Origin: JBJXHB01 sp046160725
GTDB taxonomy: Bacteria > Pseudomonadota > Gammaproteobacteria > Burkholderiales > Burkholderiaceae_C
DNA length: 5,917 nt
NCBI GenBank assembly: GCA_046160725.1
Contig: JBJXHB010000502.1
Span: forward strand, 1 to 5,917
Direction of reading: 5' to 3'
The position numbers and the translations under genes were made by a program. Below are positions 5,847 through 5,917 of the stretch, piece after piece. Each line of letters starts with the position of its first letter. Positions within the stretch are counted from its first letter, which is position 1. Under the pieces are notes generated by a model. The model was not told the origin of the DNA and did not search any database. It saw nothing but the letters and a program-made list of their open reading frames with translations.

Positions 5847-5859
5847 CGACCCCTAGGAG
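5847..5859. repeat. 13-bp direct repeat, copy 2
   Basis: This is an exact second copy of CGACCCCTAGGAG, 422 bases from the first and on the far side of the orphan gene. It overlaps the second of two GTCGAC hexamers (5823-5828 and 5845-5850). The sequence beyond it to the window end (5860-5917) shows no recognisable gene; one minus-strand frame ends at a TAG inside the repeat, but its 20 visible codons give no motif. Confidence 0.6.
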
Positions 5860-5917
5860 TCTGGGCGGCAGAAGGGAAGTCCCTGACTGCCGTTGAGGGC
5901 TGAGGTCCGTTTGGTGG

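Noticed and set aside
5860..5917. Possible 3' end of another minus-strand gene stopping inside the second 13-bp repeat
   Set aside because: Only about 20 codons are visible and they contain no motif; the window ends too soon to judge.
5860..5917. Integron attC-like sequence (GTTGAGGGC near the right edge)
   Set aside because: Only one core-like hexamer is present, without the paired inverse core and internal arms an attC site needs.

Overview
The window is very GC-rich DNA that looks like a betaproteobacterial (Burkholderiales-type) chromosome. This assignment is inferred from three things: the kind of topoisomerase III with a lysine/alanine-rich tail, a short SET-domain protein next to it, and a biotin ligase without a DNA-binding domain followed by a small membrane-anchored protein of the kind that usually carries a SPOR domain. 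No RNA gene, CRISPR array or prophage is visible.

Layout. Positions 1-112 hold only a GC hairpin. Positions 113-2707 (minus strand) encode a complete DNA topoisomerase III. A 133-bp divergent intergenic region follows; it contains two 13-bp direct repeats around a 27-bp strictly alternating purine/pyrimidine tract, a strong candidate for Z-DNA. On the plus strand there is then a tight cluster: a 160-aa SET-domain lysine methyltransferase-like protein (2841-3323), a BirA-type biotin--protein ligase (3336-4214), and a 77-aa protein with one N-terminal membrane anchor (4216-4449). The last looks like the front end of a SPOR-domain protein that has lost its C-terminal domain.

Directly after this cluster (about 4527-5019) lies a scar of decayed mobile DNA: the zinc-ribbon part of an IS91/ISCR-like transposase, a piece of an IS21 IstB C-terminus with an internal stop, then the C-terminal part of an IS91-like transposase. 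The region from 5020 to 5430 has no gene I can support. A 109-aa lysine-rich orphan protein (5431-5760, minus strand) follows, with a good ribosome-binding site. It is bracketed by two exact copies of a 13-bp sequence and has an operator-like dyad upstream. The last 57 bases show nothing recognisable.

How the parts fit: topB acts in DNA topology and decatenation, birA charges the biotin carrier of acetyl-CoA carboxylase, and the SET protein probably methylates a lysine in some protein. Close spacing suggests that SET, birA and the small anchor protein are co-transcribed. The right third reads as an accessory junction, where IS debris has replaced the expected continuation of the conserved cluster. 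I do not see a clear new multi-gene system. The points most worth testing are the SET/TopB-tail pairing, the Z-DNA-prone divergent promoter, the mosaic IS scar with the truncated SPOR-like gene, and the repeat-bracketed orphan.
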